From Pseudomonas alkylphenolica (lineage in GTDB: Bacteria; Pseudomonadota; Gammaproteobacteria; Pseudomonadales; Pseudomonadaceae): a stretch of 64,000 nucleotides of DNA. The notes beneath the pieces were generated by a model, which ran no database searches, was not told the DNA's origin, and saw nothing but the letters and a program-made list of their open reading frames with translations. The DNA is taken from the NCBI RefSeq assembly GCF_016009175.1, contig NZ_JADUCM010000032.1:1-64000 (forward strand). Reading direction: 5' to 3'. Shown in pieces: positions 24,596-33,490 of the stretch (position 1 is the first letter of the stretch; each line of letters opens with the position of its first letter). A program made the translations under genes and the position numbers.

Positions 24596-25964
24596 TACCC
24601 GTATCGAGCGTGACAGCATGGGCGAGCTGCAGGTGCCGGCCGAGGCCCTTTATGGCGCTCAGACCCAGCGTGCGGTGAACAACTTTCCGATCAGCCAGCA
24701 GCGCATGCCGACCCAGTTCATTCGTGCCTTGTTGCTGGCCAAAGCGGCGGCGGCCAAGGCCAACGTCCAGCTCAAACAGCTTGAAAGCGACAAGGGCACA
24801 GCCATCGTCAAGGCGGTCGAGCAGTTGCTGAGCGAAGGCTTCATTCAGCATTTTCCGGTGGATATCTTCCAGACCGGCTCCGGTACCAGTTCCAACATGA
24901 ACGCCAACGAAGTGATTGCTACGCTGGCAAGCCGCATTCTCGGTGATCAGGTTAACCCCAACGATCACGTCAACTGTGGCCAGAGCAGTAATGACATCAT
25001 CCCGACCACGATTCATGTCAGTGCTGCCCTGGCTTTGCATGAACAGCTGCTGCCGGCGCTCAAGTACCTCGTCCAGGTGATCGAGCACAAAGCCGAAGCC
25101 GTGCATCCGTTCATCAAGACCGGCCGCACCCACCTGATGGATGCCATGCCGGTACGCATGAGCCAGGTGCTGGGCGGTTGGGCTGCGCAAATCAATGGCG
25201 CAATCGCGCACCTGCAGGCGACCTTGCCCGCGCTGCAGGCCTTGGCTCAGGGCGGTACAGCCGTGGGTACCGGGATCAATGCGCACCCTGAGTTCGCCCA
25301 GCGCTTCAGTGAGCAACTGAGTGACCTGACCAAGGTGCCGTTTACCCCGGGGCAGAACCTGTTTGCCCTGATCGGCTCCCAGGACACCGCGGTGGCGTTG
25401 TCTGGCCAGCTCAAGACCACCGCAGTGGCCCTGATGAAAATTGCCAACGACCTGCGCTGGATGAACTCGGGTCCCTTGGCCGGCCTGGGAGAGATCGAGC
25501 TGGAAGGCTTGCAGCCCGGCTCCTCGATCATGCCCGGCAAGGTCAATCCGGTAATCCCGGAGGCGACCGCCATGGTTGCCGCCCAGGTCATCGGCAACGA
25601 CGCGACCATCGCCATCGCCGGGCAGTCGGGGAACTTCGAATTGAACGTGATGCTGCCGATCATTGCGCAGAACCTGCTGAGCAGCATCGAGCTGATGGCC
25701 AATGTCAGCCGCTTGCTGGCCGACAAGGCCATCGCCAGTTTCAAGGTCAACGAGCCCAAGCTCAAGGAGGCGCTGGCGCGTAACCCGATTCTGGTCACGG
25801 CGCTGAACCCGATCATCGGCTACCAGAAGGCCGCTGAAATCGCCAAGACCGCCTATAAGCAGGGCCGTCCGATCATTGATGTAGCCCTGGAACACACGGA
25901 TTTGCCGCGCAGCCAGCTGGAAGTGCTGCTGGACCCGGAAAAGCTCACCGCTGGCGGTATCTGA
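24588..25964 (+). CDS. fumC: Class II fumarate hydratase FumC (iron-independent)
   Basis: A 458-residue class II fumarase converting fumarate and water to L-malate in the TCA cycle without an iron-sulfur cluster. The superfamily signature GSSIMPGKVNP is at 311-321, with the substrate motif SGTSSNMNANEV near 98 and the catalytic-His region GRTHLMDA near 181. Being iron-free, it can replace the Fe-S class I enzyme when iron is scarce, in keeping with the Fur boxes before fagA. AAGGA at 24576-24580 best fits the ATG at 24588; ATG 24585 is an alternative. Confidence 0.95.
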   Translation: MSNTRIERDSMGELQVPAEALYGAQTQRAVNNFPISQQRMPTQFIRALLLAKAAAAKANVQLKQLESDKGTAIVKAVEQLLSEGFIQHFPVDIFQTGSGTSSNMNANEVIATLASRILGDQVNPNDHVNCGQSSNDIIPTTIHVSAALALHEQLLPALKYLVQVIEHKAEAVHPFIKTGRTHLMDAMPVRMSQVLGGWAAQINGAIAHLQATLPALQALAQGGTAVGTGINAHPEFAQRFSEQLSDLTKVPFTPGQNLFALIGSQDTAVALSGQLKTTAVALMKIANDLRWMNSGPLAGLGEIELEGLQPGSSIMPGKVNPVIPEATAMVAAQVIGNDATIAIAGQSGNFELNVMLPIIAQNLLSSIELMANVSRLLADKAIASFKVNEPKLKEALARNPILVTALNPIIGYQKAAEIAKTAYKQGRPIIDVALEHTDLPRSQLEVLLDPEKLTAGGI

Positions 25965-25984
25965 TAGCGCGTTGGAGGTTTGTC

Positions 25985-26446
25985 ATGCAGCACTGGAAAC
26001 GCACCACCGAAATTGCCAACCGCCTGTTCGACCAAGGCGAACTGGTCGATGCCCGCGAGCTGTACCTGCAGGCCCTGGCATTGGCCCAGGTGTTGTTCGA
26101 GCGCTGGCATGACGCCGATGAAGCGGTGGCCGTGTGTGTGATTGCTCACCACAACCTGGCCGACCTGCACTTGCGCCTGAACCAGCCGCAGGAGAGCGCA
26201 GAGTACTTGTGCGCCGTCCATCAGCGGCTGCTACAGGCCATGCAGGACCCGCGCCTGGCGCCGGCGCTGCGTGAAGCAGCGCTGCGCCACAGCAGTAAAA
26301 CCTATACCGAGCTACTGAATTTCATCAGCGAGTACGGACAGTACCCGCGCACCGAACGACTGCTGCATAGCCATGGCCCGCAACCGGCGTTGCTTGCCGG
26401 CCAGGAAAGCGCCGGGTCTCCTGCTCTTCACTACGGAATCCATTGA
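25985..26446 (+). CDS. Conserved TPR-like protein of the fagA-fumC-sodA unit
   Basis: A 153-residue predicted helical protein between fumC and sodA. The helices ANRLFDQGELVDARELYLQALALAQVL and AHHNLADLHLRLNQPQESAEYLCAVHQRLL look like tetratricopeptide pairs, suggesting a protein-binding role. No catalytic motif is seen. In P. aeruginosa an equivalent unnamed ORF occupies this place, and its function is not known to me. It starts 20 bases after fumC with GGAGG upstream and ends one base before the sodA ATG. Confidence 0.85.
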   Translation: MQHWKRTTEIANRLFDQGELVDARELYLQALALAQVLFERWHDADEAVAVCVIAHHNLADLHLRLNQPQESAEYLCAVHQRLLQAMQDPRLAPALREAALRHSSKTYTELLNFISEYGQYPRTERLLHSHGPQPALLAGQESAGSPALHYGIH

Positions 26447-26447
26447 A

Positions 26448-27059
26448 ATGTCTCACACCTTGCCTGCATTGCCTTACGCCTACGATGCACTGGAACCGCA
26501 CATCGACACGCAGACCATGCAGATTCACCACAGCAAGCACCACCAGACGTATATCAACAACCTCAACGCCGCCGTAGAGGGTACCGAATGGGCCGAGTGG
26601 CCAGTCGAGCAACTGGTCGCGGCCGTCAAGCAGCTACCGTCAAACCTGCAGGCGGCGGTGATCAACCAGGGCGGCGGCCATGCCAACCACTCGTTGTTCT
26701 GGACGATCATGTCGCCCAAGGGCGGCGGTTTGCCTCAGGGCACTGTGGCCAAGGCTATTGATGAGCAATTGGGCGGCTTCGAGGCGTTCAAGGAAGCTTT
26801 CACCAAGGCGGCGCTGACCCGTTTCGGGAGTGGTTGGGCCTGGCTCAGTGTGACGCCGGATAAAAAGCTGGTGGTCGAAAGCAGTGGCAACCAGGACAGC
26901 CCTTTGATGAACGGCAACACACCGATCCTCGGCCTGGATGTATGGGAGCATGCTTATTACCTGCTTTACCAGAACCGCCGCCCTGAATACATCAGCGCTT
27001 TCTACAACGTGATCGACTGGTCCGAAGTAGAGCGTCGATACCTCGCCGCCCTCGTGTGA
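26448..27059 (+). CDS. sodA: Superoxide dismutase, manganese type
   Basis: A 203-residue Fe/Mn-family SOD turning superoxide into H2O2 and O2. Metal ligands are His27 (QIHHSKHHQTYINN), His81 (GGGHANHSLFW), Asp164 and His168 (DVWEHAYY). The segments GSGWAWL and GNQDSPL favour manganese over iron, since iron SODs usually have an Ala-Gln signature earlier. With FumC it gives the iron-sparing logic of the operon. An in-frame start upstream would overlap the TPR gene and is rejected because MSHTLPALPYAY is the standard N-terminus. Confidence 0.95.
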   Translation: MSHTLPALPYAYDALEPHIDTQTMQIHHSKHHQTYINNLNAAVEGTEWAEWPVEQLVAAVKQLPSNLQAAVINQGGGHANHSLFWTIMSPKGGGLPQGTVAKAIDEQLGGFEAFKEAFTKAALTRFGSGWAWLSVTPDKKLVVESSGNQDSPLMNGNTPILGLDVWEHAYYLLYQNRRPEYISAFYNVIDWSEVERRYLAALV

Positions 27060-27070
27060 GTTGATCCGGT

Positions 27071-27964
27071 ATGCGCTCGGATGTGATGTCCATTGGCAGT
27101 GTGCGCCTGTTTCGCCTGGCGCTGGGCACCCTGTTGCTGCTGGTCGGCTGCGCGCTGTTGATCGTGCAGGGCTTCGCCTGGCTCGACCTTGAGCCGCGGA
27201 TGCTGCGTGCACTTGAAGGGGGCGCCTTGTGTGCGCTCGGCACGGCGCTGGGGGCTGTACCGGTGCTGGTGATCCGCACTATGCCGGTGGCCCTGGCCGA
27301 TGCCTTGCTGGGCTTTGGTGCCGGGGTCATGCTCGCAGCCACTGCTTTTTCCCTGATCATTCCCGGCCTGGACGCCGCGCAGACGATCGGGTTGGGCAAG
27401 TGGGGCGCTGGCGGGCTGATAAGCTTTGGACTGCTTTTGGGTGCATTCTGCCTCTACCTGGTCGACCTCAAAGTCTCTGGCGCTTCGCCGGAGGCGTTGG
27501 TGGGCAGCGCGCAGCAGCCGGTGATCGCCGCACGGATCTGGGTGTTCGTCATTGCCATCATCGCTCACAACATTCCAGAAGGCATGGCAATTGGAGTCTC
27601 GGCGGGGGGTGGAATGCCAGACGCCGATAGCCTGGCCATGGGCATCGCGCTTCAGGATGTACCTGAAGGCCTGGTCATTGCGCTGGTACTGGCAGGGGCG
27701 GGTATGGCGCGGTTCAAGGCTTTCGCCATTGGTGCGGCATCGGGGCTGGTCGAGCCGGTGGCTGCGGTGATTTGTGCCTGGCTGGTGACGGTGGCGGAAT
27801 TGCTGTTACCGCTGGGGCTGGCCTGCGCGGCCGGGGCGATGTTGCTGGTCGTGACCCAGGAAATCATCCCGGAATCTCGCAGCAATGGCCATCATCGTCT
27901 GGCCAGCCTGGGGCTGTGCCTCGGCTTCTGTCTGATGATGGTCATGGACACGGCGCTGTCTTGA
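27071..27964 (+). CDS. ZIP family divalent metal transporter
   Basis: A 297-residue membrane protein with about eight helices. The metal-path motifs HNIPEGMAIGVSAGG (helix 4) and ALQDVPEGLVIALVLAGAG (helix 5) are diagnostic of ZIP proteins of the GufA branch. It imports Zn2+, Mn2+ or Fe2+ into the cytoplasm. Lying 11 bases after the Mn-dependent sodA in an iron-repressed unit, it may supply Mn for SodA, though this is inferred from position. The start could also be ATG at 27086. It converges on ptsO with a 17-base gap. Confidence 0.88.
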   Translation: MRSDVMSIGSVRLFRLALGTLLLLVGCALLIVQGFAWLDLEPRMLRALEGGALCALGTALGAVPVLVIRTMPVALADALLGFGAGVMLAATAFSLIIPGLDAAQTIGLGKWGAGGLISFGLLLGAFCLYLVDLKVSGASPEALVGSAQQPVIAARIWVFVIAIIAHNIPEGMAIGVSAGGGMPDADSLAMGIALQDVPEGLVIALVLAGAGMARFKAFAIGAASGLVEPVAAVICAWLVTVAELLLPLGLACAAGAMLLVVTQEIIPESRSNGHHRLASLGLCLGFCLMMVMDTALS

Positions 27965-27981
27965 GCGGTGGGTGAGGGCGG

Positions 27982-28254
27982 TTACTCGCCCTCGTCAAAG
28001 TAGTTGTTGATCAGTTCGACCAGTGCATCCAGTGCTGCATCCTCGTCTTCGCCCTCGGTGTGCAGGTGCACCTGGGTGCCTTTCCCGGCGGCGAGCATCA
28101 TCACCGCCATGATGCTCTTGCCGTCAATCATCCGGTCGGGTGCGCGACCGACGCGTACGGAACAAGGGAAGCGTCCGGCGACGCCGACAAACTTTGCCGC
28201 AGCCCGGGCGTGCAGCCCCAGCTTGTTGATGATGGTGATTTCACGAGCGGGCAT
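27982..28254 (-). CDS. ptsO: NPr, HPr-like phosphocarrier of the nitrogen PTS
   Basis: A 90-residue HPr-fold protein with the phospho-acceptor His15 in NKLGLHARAAAKF and the Ser-46-like region DGKSIMAVMML. It carries phosphate from PtsP (EI-Ntr, not in this window) to PtsN. It is the last gene of the rpoN cluster. A 7-bp hairpin (27974-27980 with 27987-27993) overlaps its stop and may mark the transcript end. The in-frame extension to 28431 would overlap rapZ and is rejected. Confidence 0.93.
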   Translation of the reverse strand: MPAREITIINKLGLHARAAAKFVGVAGRFPCSVRVGRAPDRMIDGKSIMAVMMLAAGKGTQVHLHTEGEDEDAALDALVELINNYFDEGE

Positions 28255-28274
28255 CGCGGCGTTGGTCCTGTGGG

Positions 28275-29129
28275 CTAGAGGTCGCGGTGGCGAACCTGAA
28301 CATTCTTCAAGGATTGCTGCAGCAACTGGCCCAGGCGCTCGGTGAGATAAACCGAGCGGTGGTGTCCACCGGTACAGCCAATGGCAATGGTGACATAAGC
28401 GCGGTTGCTGGCGGCGAAGCGTGGCAACCATTTGAGCAGGTAGCTGGAGATGTCCTGGAACATTTCCTCTACATCGGGCTGGGATGCCAGGTAGTCGATT
28501 ACCGGTTGTTCCAGGCCGGAATGTTCGCGCAGCTCTGGCTTCCAGTACGGATTGGGCAGGCAGCGCACGTCGAACACCAGGTCGGCATCCACGGGCATGC
28601 CGCGCTTGAAGCCGAAGGACTCGACCAGAAACGCAGTACCCGGCTCAGGCTGGTTGAGCAGGCGCAACTTGATGGAATCACGTAACTGATACAGGTTCAG
28701 GTTGGTGGTGTCGATCTTCAGGTCGGCGAGGTCGGCAATCGGGCCAAGCAGTTCGGTTTCAACCTTGATGGCCTCGGCCAGCGAGCGCTCGGCGTTGGTC
28801 AGCGGGTGGCGTCGACGGGTTTCCGAGAAGCGCTTGAGCAGCGTGTCTTCATCGGCATCCAGGTACAAGACATCGCACTGGATGTGCCGGTTGCGGGCAT
28901 CTTCAAGCAGTTCGGGGAATCGGGTCAGATGGCTGGGCAGGTTGCGGGCGTCAATCGATACAGCCACTTTGGGCTGCATCAGCTCGGTATTGATCAGGGC
29001 GTTTTCGGCCAGTTGCGGAAGCAGCCCGGCCGGCAGGTTATCGATGCAGTAGTAGCCATTGTCCTCGAGGACCGCGAGTGCGGTGCTCTTGCCGGATCCG
29101 GACCGGCCACTGACGATAATCAGGCGCAT
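28275..29129 (-). CDS. rapZ: RNase adapter protein RapZ
   Basis: A 284-residue P-loop protein. Walker A is GRSGSGKST at 8-16, and the C-terminal half contains the conserved IGCTGGHHRSVYLTERL block. In E. coli RapZ binds the small RNA GlmZ and presents it to RNase E, setting GlmS (glucosamine-6-phosphate synthase) levels and so the supply of UDP-GlcNAc. It lies 2 bases downstream of ptsN. Whether a GlmZ-type partner exists here is unknown. Confidence 0.94.
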   Translation of the reverse strand: MRLIIVSGRSGSGKSTALAVLEDNGYYCIDNLPAGLLPQLAENALINTELMQPKVAVSIDARNLPSHLTRFPELLEDARNRHIQCDVLYLDADEDTLLKRFSETRRRHPLTNAERSLAEAIKVETELLGPIADLADLKIDTTNLNLYQLRDSIKLRLLNQPEPGTAFLVESFGFKRGMPVDADLVFDVRCLPNPYWKPELREHSGLEQPVIDYLASQPDVEEMFQDISSYLLKWLPRFAASNRAYVTIAIGCTGGHHRSVYLTERLGQLLQQSLKNVQVRHRDL

Positions 29130-29131
29130 GT

Positions 29132-29596
29132 TCAGGACTCTTTTTGTACGTCCAGTACGACCTGGTACAAGGCTTCACTGCTACTGGCGGCGCGTAGCCG
29201 GTCACGCACGTCCTTACGGTCGAGCATGCTGGCAATCTGGCGCAACAACTCAAGATGCGCATCGGTAGCCGCTTCGGGAACCAGCAGGACAAACAGCAAA
29301 TCGACCGGAGCGCCATCAATGGCGTCATAGTCGATCGGTGCATCCAGGTGTATCAGGGCGCTGATGGGGGAAGCGCAGCCTTTCAGGCGGCAATGTGGAA
29401 TGGCAATGCCATTCCCGAATCCGGTCGACCCGAGTTTCTCCCGGGCAAACAGGCTTTCAAAAACCTCTTGCATCTCCAGGTCCGGAACTTCCCGGTCAAT
29501 CAGCGTGGCGATTTCCTGGAGTACGCGCTTTTTACTGCCTCCCGGCACGTTCACGAGGGAACGGCCGGGGGTCAGGATGGATTCAAGTTGGATCAT
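29132..29596 (-). CDS. ptsN: PtsN, EIIA component of the nitrogen PTS
   Basis: A 154-residue PTS EIIA type-2 domain protein. The phospho-acceptor is His68 in GIAIPHCRLKG. It accepts phosphate from PtsO and acts as a regulator, not a sugar carrier. In P. putida it affects sigma-54 promoters such as Pu, and in E. coli potassium transport. It sits between hpf and rapZ as usual in this cluster. Confidence 0.95.
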   Translation of the reverse strand: MIQLESILTPGRSLVNVPGGSKKRVLQEIATLIDREVPDLEMQEVFESLFAREKLGSTGFGNGIAIPHCRLKGCASPISALIHLDAPIDYDAIDGAPVDLLFVLLVPEAATDAHLELLRQIASMLDRKDVRDRLRAASSSEALYQVVLDVQKES

Positions 29597-29607
29597 GGAT
29601 GAGGGGA

Positions 29608-29916
29608 TCAGCGGGCCGCTGCACCTTGCAGGAGGCTTTGCTGTTTTTCCTTGTGTTTTTTCAGTTGGCGGTCGAGCTTGTCGGTCAAGGCATCGATCGC
29701 TGCATACATGTCGGTGTGTTCGGCATTTGCAACCACTTCGCCGCCGGGAATAAACAGCGTCGCTTCAATTTTCTGCTGCAGTTTCTCGACCTTCATGATC
29801 ACCGTTACGTTGGTAATCTTGTCGAAGTGCCCTTCCAGCCGTTTCAGTTTCGTTTCTACGTACTCGCGCAGCGGCTGGGTGACTTCTACATGCTGTCCAC
29901 TGATATTGACTTGCAT
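29608..29916 (-). CDS. hpf: Ribosome hibernation promoting factor
   Basis: A 102-residue short-form HPF/YfiA protein starting MQVNISGQHVEVTQPLREYV. These proteins bind the 30S decoding region and promote inactive 100S dimers in stationary phase. The length is close to E. coli HPF (95), so it needs a partner such as RMF to dimerise ribosomes. The ATG at 29916 is preceded by GGAGAAG. The longer frame start at 29943 is not family-like. It is encoded 77 bases after rpoN. Confidence 0.93.
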   Translation of the reverse strand: MQVNISGQHVEVTQPLREYVETKLKRLEGHFDKITNVTVIMKVEKLQQKIEATLFIPGGEVVANAEHTDMYAAIDALTDKLDRQLKKHKEKQQSLLQGAAAR

Positions 29917-29993
29917 ACAGCTTCTCCTTTGTTGCCCGTGCATAAGAGGCAGGTGTTGCGCCTGCCACTGAACTGCTGTGGCTATCTCAGGGG

Positions 29994-31487
29994 CTACATC
30001 AGTCGCTTGCGTTCACTCGACGGTGCAATGCCGAGCGACTCGCGGTACTTGGCGACGGTGCGACGGGCTACCTGGATGCCTTGTGCCTCCAGTAAACCAG
30101 CGATCTTGCTGTCACTCAATGGCTTTTTCTGATTTTCCGCTGCAACCAGTTTTTTGATGATCGCGCGTATCGCCGTAGACGAGCATTCACCGCCTTCGGA
30201 GGTGCTTACGTGGCTGGAGAAAAAATACTTCAGCTCGTAAATGCCTCGCGGCGTGTGCATGTATTTCTGCGTCGTTACCCGTGAAATGGTCGACTCGTGC
30301 ATACCCACCGCCTCGGCGATATCGTGCAGCACCAGGGGCTTCATCGCTTCGTCGCCGTGGTCGAGGAAACCGCGCTGGTGTTCGACGATCTGGGTAGCGA
30401 CCTTCATCAGGGTTTCGTTGCGGCTCTGCAGGCTCTTGATGAACCAGCGGGCTTCCTGCAACTGATTGCGCATGAAGGTGTTGTCGGCGCTGGTGTCGGC
30501 GCGGCGGACGAAGCCTGCGTATTGCGGATTGACGCGCAGACGCGGTACGGCCTCCTGATTCAGCTCGACCAGCCAGCGTTCGTTGTCCTTGCGCACGATC
30601 ACGTCGGGGACCACGTATTCGGCTTCGCTGGACTCGATCTGCGAACCCGGGCGCGGGTTGAGGCTCTGTACCAGTTCGATGACCTGACGCAGCTCGTCTT
30701 CCTTGAGCTTCATCCGGCGCATCAGCTGGCTGTAGTCGCGGCTGCCGAGCAGGTCGATGTAATCACGTACCAGGCGCTGTGCTTCGGCCATCCACGGCGT
30801 GCTGGCAGGCAGCTGGCGCAGTTGCAGGAGCAGGCACTCGCTGAGGTTGCGGGCGCCAATGCCGGCCGGCTCAAACTGCTGGATGCGATGCAGCACCGCT
30901 TCGATTTCGTCGAGCTCGATGTCGAGCTCCGGGTCGAAGGATTCGCAAATCTCTTCGAGGGATTCGTCCAGATAGCCCTGATTGTTGATGCAGTCGATCA
31001 GGGTGACGGCAATCAGGCGGTCTGTGTCGGACATCGGCGCCAGGTTCAATTGCCAGAGCAGGTGGCTTTGCAGGCTTTCGCCAGCAGAGGTACGGGTGGT
31101 GAAGTCCCACTCGTCATCGTCGTTGCTGGGCAGGCTGCTGGCACTGGTCTGGTAAATGTCTTCCCAGGCAGTGTCGACCGGCAGCTCGTTGGGGATGCGC
31201 TCGTTCCACTCGCCTTCGTCCAGGCTGTCCACTGTCGGGGTGGATTCCTGAAAGCTGGTGTCCTGGGTTTCAGCGACAGGCTTGCTTTCGGCGTTGTCCG
31301 CCATCGGGTCACTGTTGTCGAAGTCGTCGCCGTCTTCCTGGCGTTCGAGCATCGGGTTCGATTCCAGCGCTTCCTGGATTTCCTGCTGGAGGTCCAGGGT
31401 CGATAGCTGAAGCAAACGGATGGCCTGTTGCAACTGCGGTGTCATCGTCAGTTGCTGGCCCATTCTTAGGACGAGCGATGGTTTCAT
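29994..31487 (-). CDS. rpoN: RNA polymerase sigma-54 factor RpoN
   Basis: A 497-residue sigma-54. Region I is the Gln/Leu-rich N-terminus (QQLTMTPQLQQAIRLLQLSTLDLQQEIQ), followed by an acidic linker (about 48-110). The core-binding domain, the helix-turn-helix and the RpoN box ARRTVAKYRE near the C-terminus are intact. It directs transcription from -24/-12 promoters with enhancer-binding activators. One such promoter is proposed in this window before gcvH. It is followed by hpf-ptsN-rapZ-ptsO, which modulate sigma-54 and metabolic output. Confidence 0.98.
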   Translation of the reverse strand: MKPSLVLRMGQQLTMTPQLQQAIRLLQLSTLDLQQEIQEALESNPMLERQEDGDDFDNSDPMADNAESKPVAETQDTSFQESTPTVDSLDEGEWNERIPNELPVDTAWEDIYQTSASSLPSNDDDEWDFTTRTSAGESLQSHLLWQLNLAPMSDTDRLIAVTLIDCINNQGYLDESLEEICESFDPELDIELDEIEAVLHRIQQFEPAGIGARNLSECLLLQLRQLPASTPWMAEAQRLVRDYIDLLGSRDYSQLMRRMKLKEDELRQVIELVQSLNPRPGSQIESSEAEYVVPDVIVRKDNERWLVELNQEAVPRLRVNPQYAGFVRRADTSADNTFMRNQLQEARWFIKSLQSRNETLMKVATQIVEHQRGFLDHGDEAMKPLVLHDIAEAVGMHESTISRVTTQKYMHTPRGIYELKYFFSSHVSTSEGGECSSTAIRAIIKKLVAAENQKKPLSDSKIAGLLEAQGIQVARRTVAKYRESLGIAPSSERKRLM

Positions 31488-31666
31488 GGCAGGGGCTTAA
31501 CACCTTATTCGCCGGCGCACATGCGCCATCCACTACAAGGGCACCGAAGCGCCAACTTTAAGCAAATTATATGCCTGAAATTGGAGCGTTTGCCTAGGGT
31601 GCTGTAACAATTAAGCCGGATTTCACCGGATCAGCAGCCCTCGGCAAGCGCTGTGTCGCCTCGAAC

Positions 31667-32392
31667 TTACAAGCGGAACTCGTGGCCCAGGTACACTTCT
31701 TTAACCAGGTCATTGGCCAGGATGGTCTCTGCATCGCCTTCGGCAATCAGTTGGCCATCGTTGACGATGTAAGCGGTTTCGCAGATATCCAGGGTCTCAC
31801 GGACGTTGTGGTCGGTGATCAGGACGCCGATGCCCTTGGCCTTGAGGTGGTGGATGATCTGCTTGATGTCACCGACCGAGATCGGGTCGACACCGGCAAA
31901 AGGTTCGTCGAGCAGGATGAACTTTGGCGCAGTTGCCAGGGCGCGGGCGATCTCGACACGACGACGCTCGCCGCCGGAGAGGCTCATGCCGAGGTTGTCG
32001 CGAATGTGGCTGATGTGGAACTCCTGCAGCAGGCTTTCCAGCTCCTTTTTGCGCCCGGCGCTGTCGAGTTCCTTGCGGGTCTCGAGGATCGCCATGATGT
32101 TGTCGGCTACCGACAGCTTGCGGAAGATCGACGCTTCCTGCGGCAGGTAGCCGATACCGGCGCGGGCACGGCCGTGCATCGGCTGGTGGCTGACATCCAG
32201 GTCGTCGATCAGTACACGGCCCTGATCGGCCTGCACCAGGCCGACGATCATGTAGAAGCAGGTGGTCTTGCCGGCGCCGTTAGGGCCGAGCAGGCCGACG
32301 ATCTGGCCGCTGTCGATCGACAGGCTGACGTCGCGTACCACTTGTCGGCTCTTGTAGCTCTTGGCCAGGTGCTGGGCTTTGAGGGTCGCCAT
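31667..32392 (-). CDS. lptB: LPS export ABC transporter ATPase LptB
   Basis: A 241-residue ABC ATPase. Walker A GPNGAGKTT is at 36-44, then the Q-loop, signature LSGGERRRVEIARAL and Walker B FILLDEPFAG. It powers extraction of LPS from the inner membrane by LptFG, which are encoded at 54570-56739 in this window. It directly follows lptA with no spacer, and rpoN begins 179 bases further. Confidence 0.97.
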   Translation of the reverse strand: MATLKAQHLAKSYKSRQVVRDVSLSIDSGQIVGLLGPNGAGKTTCFYMIVGLVQADQGRVLIDDLDVSHQPMHGRARAGIGYLPQEASIFRKLSVADNIMAILETRKELDSAGRKKELESLLQEFHISHIRDNLGMSLSGGERRRVEIARALATAPKFILLDEPFAGVDPISVGDIKQIIHHLKAKGIGVLITDHNVRETLDICETAYIVNDGQLIAEGDAETILANDLVKEVYLGHEFRL

Positions 32393-32923
32393 TTACTCGG
32401 CCTTCTTCTTCGGCTGGATCACCATGTCGATACGTGGGCGAGGTGTGGATACCTGGCCGCCGCTTCGACCGGCAGTCGCAACCTGAGTCTGGGTGTTGTA
32501 GACGATTTTTTCGCCTTCAGTGGTGTTGCCGTCGCTGGTTTCCACTTTGGCGTTATCGGTCAGGACCACGAGGTCGCGTTGCGACTGGTACTGGATCTGC
32601 TTGCCGTAGCCTTTCATCTTGTCAGGCTTGTCGGCACTTTGCTGCTGTTCGAAATAGGCCAGGTTGCCCACCGAGGTCACAACGTCAATGTCGCCATTGG
32701 CGGCACGGGTGATGGTCACGGTGTTGCCTTTGATCATCATCGACCCTTGGGTGATGATGACGTCGCCGGTGTAAGTGGCAACGCCTTTCTTGTCATCCAG
32801 ATGGGCCTGGTCAGCCTGGATACGGATAGGCTGATCGCGGTCATTCGGCAGGGCCCAGGCGCTCGCGCTTCCCAGTGCTGCGCTCAGGCTGAGCAAAAAG
32901 GGGAGGGTTTTAACGAGCCTCAT
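32393..32923 (-). CDS. lptA: LPS transport periplasmic bridge protein LptA
   Basis: A 176-residue periplasmic protein with a signal peptide ending about residue 24 (LGSASAWA). The OstA/LptA beta-jellyroll includes IRIQADQAHLDDKKGVATYTGDVIITQGSM. Oligomers bridge LptC and LptD and carry LPS across the periplasm. Its start overlaps the lptC end by 14 bases, and its stop touches lptB. Confidence 0.95.
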   Translation of the reverse strand: MRLVKTLPFLLSLSAALGSASAWALPNDRDQPIRIQADQAHLDDKKGVATYTGDVIITQGSMMIKGNTVTITRAANGDIDVVTSVGNLAYFEQQQSADKPDKMKGYGKQIQYQSQRDLVVLTDNAKVETSDGNTTEGEKIVYNTQTQVATAGRSGGQVSTPRPRIDMVIQPKKKAE

Positions 32924-33482
32924 ACTGTCCTCTTACGTTAGAAAGCAGGTCCATCCTGCCTTCTTTCAAATACGCTTTCATTCCATTGCCCGTAGATACG
33001 CCACCGGCGCCGTCGATTCTAACGGCTTGCTCGGTTTGCGCATATTGCTTCTGCGGGAATACCGTCATGCGGCTGGTGGTAATGATCATGGTGCGGTTTT
33101 TTTCATCGGTACGGGCTACCCGTACCGAATCAATCAGTTCGACTTCGCTGCCGTCGGGGTTGACCTCGCCCTTTTCACTTTGCACGTGCCAAGGGTAGGT
33201 GGTACCGCGGTACATCTGCAGGTCCGGTTTGGTCAGCAGGGTGACTTCGCTGGCCATCAGGTGTTCGACCTTGTCGGCGGTCATCTCGTACTGCATCTTG
33301 CCATCAGGCATGAACTGCACGCTGTGCGCGTTGGTGGCGTAGTAGTCGATGGCGGTGTCATCGACGCGGGCAACCGGCTTGTCGAGAAAAGTCTCGGGGC
33401 TGATGTTCCAGTAGCCGACCGCTACCAGCAAGGCAGCAATCACACTGAACAGCGCAGCGGTGCGAATTTTTTTACTGAACAT
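32910..33482 (-). CDS. lptC: LPS export system protein LptC
   Basis: A 190-residue bitopic inner-membrane protein. One N-terminal helix (about 7-25) is followed by a periplasmic LptC jellyroll (YYATNAHSVQFMPDGKMQYEMTADKVEHL). It receives LPS from LptB2FG and passes it to LptA. It is 8 bases downstream of kdsC and overlaps lptA by 14 bases. Confidence 0.94.
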   Translation of the reverse strand: MFSKKIRTAALFSVIAALLVAVGYWNISPETFLDKPVARVDDTAIDYYATNAHSVQFMPDGKMQYEMTADKVEHLMASEVTLLTKPDLQMYRGTTYPWHVQSEKGEVNPDGSEVELIDSVRVARTDEKNRTMIITTSRMTVFPQKQYAQTEQAVRIDGAGGVSTGNGMKAYLKEGRMDLLSNVRGQYEAR

Positions 33483-33490
33483 GTGGCGCT

